From: Verrucomicrobiota bacterium
Lineage (GTDB): Bacteria; Verrucomicrobiota; Verrucomicrobiia; Opitutales; Opitutaceae
Assembly (NCBI GenBank): GCA_023391285.1
Contig: JAEWBF010000055.1
Location: 37,443-101,442, forward strand
Direction of reading: 5' to 3'
Length of the DNA: 64,000 nucleotides
Positions within the stretch are counted from its first letter, which is position 1. Each line of letters starts with the position of its first letter. The notes under the pieces were generated by a model. The model searched no databases. It had not been told where the DNA came from and worked only from the letters and a program-made list of their open reading frames with translations. The translations under genes and the position numbers were made by a program. Shown one piece after another: positions 63,425 through 64,000 of the stretch.

Positions 63425-63651
63425 ATGAAGGATAAACACCGAATTTGCATATCCAGCCCTCCTGACCGAGAGAAACTTGTTGCTGAGATTTTCTTCGGTG
63501 ACACGCAGTGGGCGGAACTTAATCAAGAAGGCGAAGCGTAGAGGTAGAGTTTTATGCGCGTCCTGATGGTGAGCCGTGGCGGATCGATTACCTGGCTGCT
63601 CTCAGCGCGCTGGACGAGGCGAAACGGAAGCTGATTGGCCTCTGTCAGTGA
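63425..63651 (+). pseudogene. Frameshifted cognate immunity gene
   Basis: ATG 63425, preceded by AAGGAG at 63415-63420 inside the toxin end, opens MKDKHRICISSPPDREKLVAEIFFGDTQWAELNQEGEA and hits TAG at 63539. The next frame carries on at once with EVEFYARPDGEPWRIDYLAALSALDEAKRKLIGLCQ to TGA 63649. A one-base deletion next to 63539 would explain the break; restored, the product would be about 75 residues, a normal small immunity-protein size. Adjacent position and coupled Shine-Dalgarno fit toxin-immunity order. Confidence 0.6.
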
Positions 63652-63708
63652 GGTAAGTAAACGAATTTTCCGTTCGCAACGTCCTCAATGATCCAAGCGC
63701 ACCAAGAC

Positions 63709-63973
63709 GGGGTCAGGCTGATGTTCGTTGATTTTGGATTGGCGAGTGCCCGTTAGGCGTTGCTCAGTGCCGCAGGCAAGAGCCTGGAGGACGCGGCAGC
63801 TGATTCGAAAGGAGCGGCTTGGAAGCGAGGCTTGGCGGTAGAATTGCGGCGGACGGTGGGCGCGCCTCATGGGTGGATCGCGGAACGATTGGCGATGGGG
63901 AGCCCTCACGCATTGAGAGCGCATCTGAGTCGTGCGAGGAGGATGATCGAGCAACAAACATCAGCCTGACCCC
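63709..63973 (+). mobile_element. 265-bp internally deleted RAYT unit
   Basis: Ends at 63709-63731 and 63951-63973 are the same inverted arms as the intact unit (two mismatches). The first about 50 bases match the intact left end, then the sequence jumps to the last part of the transposase gene. A non-autonomous, MITE-like derivative. Confidence 0.8.
63760..63969 (+). pseudogene. RAYT transposase C-terminal remnant
   Basis: Reads AAGKSLEDAAADSKGAAWK, VGAPHGWIAERLAMGSPHALRAHLSR and ends QQTSA, parallel to the intact transposase's DAGKTQDDISRDPKGALWK, VGAPHRWIAEELQMGSPHAVRSYLSR, QQTSA. The catalytic domain is gone. Confidence 0.85.
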
Positions 63974-64000
63974 TTCTCTCGAAAAGTTTGGGGCGCGCGG

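Overview
The window looks like a chromosomal segment of a high-GC, flagellated member of the Verrucomicrobiota, most likely close to Opitutaceae. Three things suggest this: the style of the giant secreted proteins with a duplicated C-terminal module, the many palindromic intercistronic repeats, and the uronate and sulfated-glycan genes. The assignment is an inference, since no rRNA is present. I saw no rRNA, tRNA or CRISPR array.

Layout. (1) 1-8066: a minus-strand operon for glycan use (esterase, large alpha/beta hydrolase, sulfatase, GH36/raffinose-synthase-like enzyme cut by the window edge), divergent from a LacI-type regulator. (2) 8073-9810: an IS110-family element with a roughly 300-base structured 5' region that is a good candidate for a bridge RNA. 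(3) 9853-15267: a uronate catabolic cluster (kduI-kduD, divergent from a 2-hydroxyacid dehydrogenase, an LDH_2-family dehydrogenase and kdgK). (4) 15332-31887: three giant secreted beta-sandwich proteins, each beside its own one-component or orphan response regulator (LuxR, NarL and LytTR types). (5) 31998-37654: glnD and valS, divergent housekeeping genes. (6) 37750-55310: a large flagellar region, flhB-flhA-flhF-orf-fliA-motA-motB-orf, then flgF-flgG-flgA-flgH-flgI-flgJ-flgN-flgK-flgL-fliW-csrA-fliC, closed by a strong terminator. Both halves are headed by near-identical sigma-54 promoters, each with the same upstream dyad. (7) 55442-62092: an orphan hybrid sensor kinase with five PAS domains, a TonB-C-only secreted protein and a chemoreceptor. 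(8) 62181-63973: a REP-type transposase unit with 23-bp perfect inverted ends, a decayed polymorphic-toxin tip with a frameshifted immunity gene, and a 265-bp internally deleted copy of the same transposase unit.

How the parts work together. The sugar clusters imply uptake and breakdown of sulfated, esterified and uronate-containing polysaccharides. KduI, KduD and KdgK convert lyase products to KDPG. The flagellar block supplies export (FlhAB), the late sigma factor (FliA), stator (MotAB), rod, P-ring and L-ring (FlgFGAHIJ), hook-filament junction (FlgKL with chaperone FlgN) and filament, with FliW-CsrA placed to control flagellin translation. The most striking points are the shared sigma-54/enhancer architecture, a degenerate FlhF GTPase without FlhG, the regulator-plus-adhesin triplet, the candidate bridge RNA and the decayed toxin-immunity cassette between two REP-transposase units.
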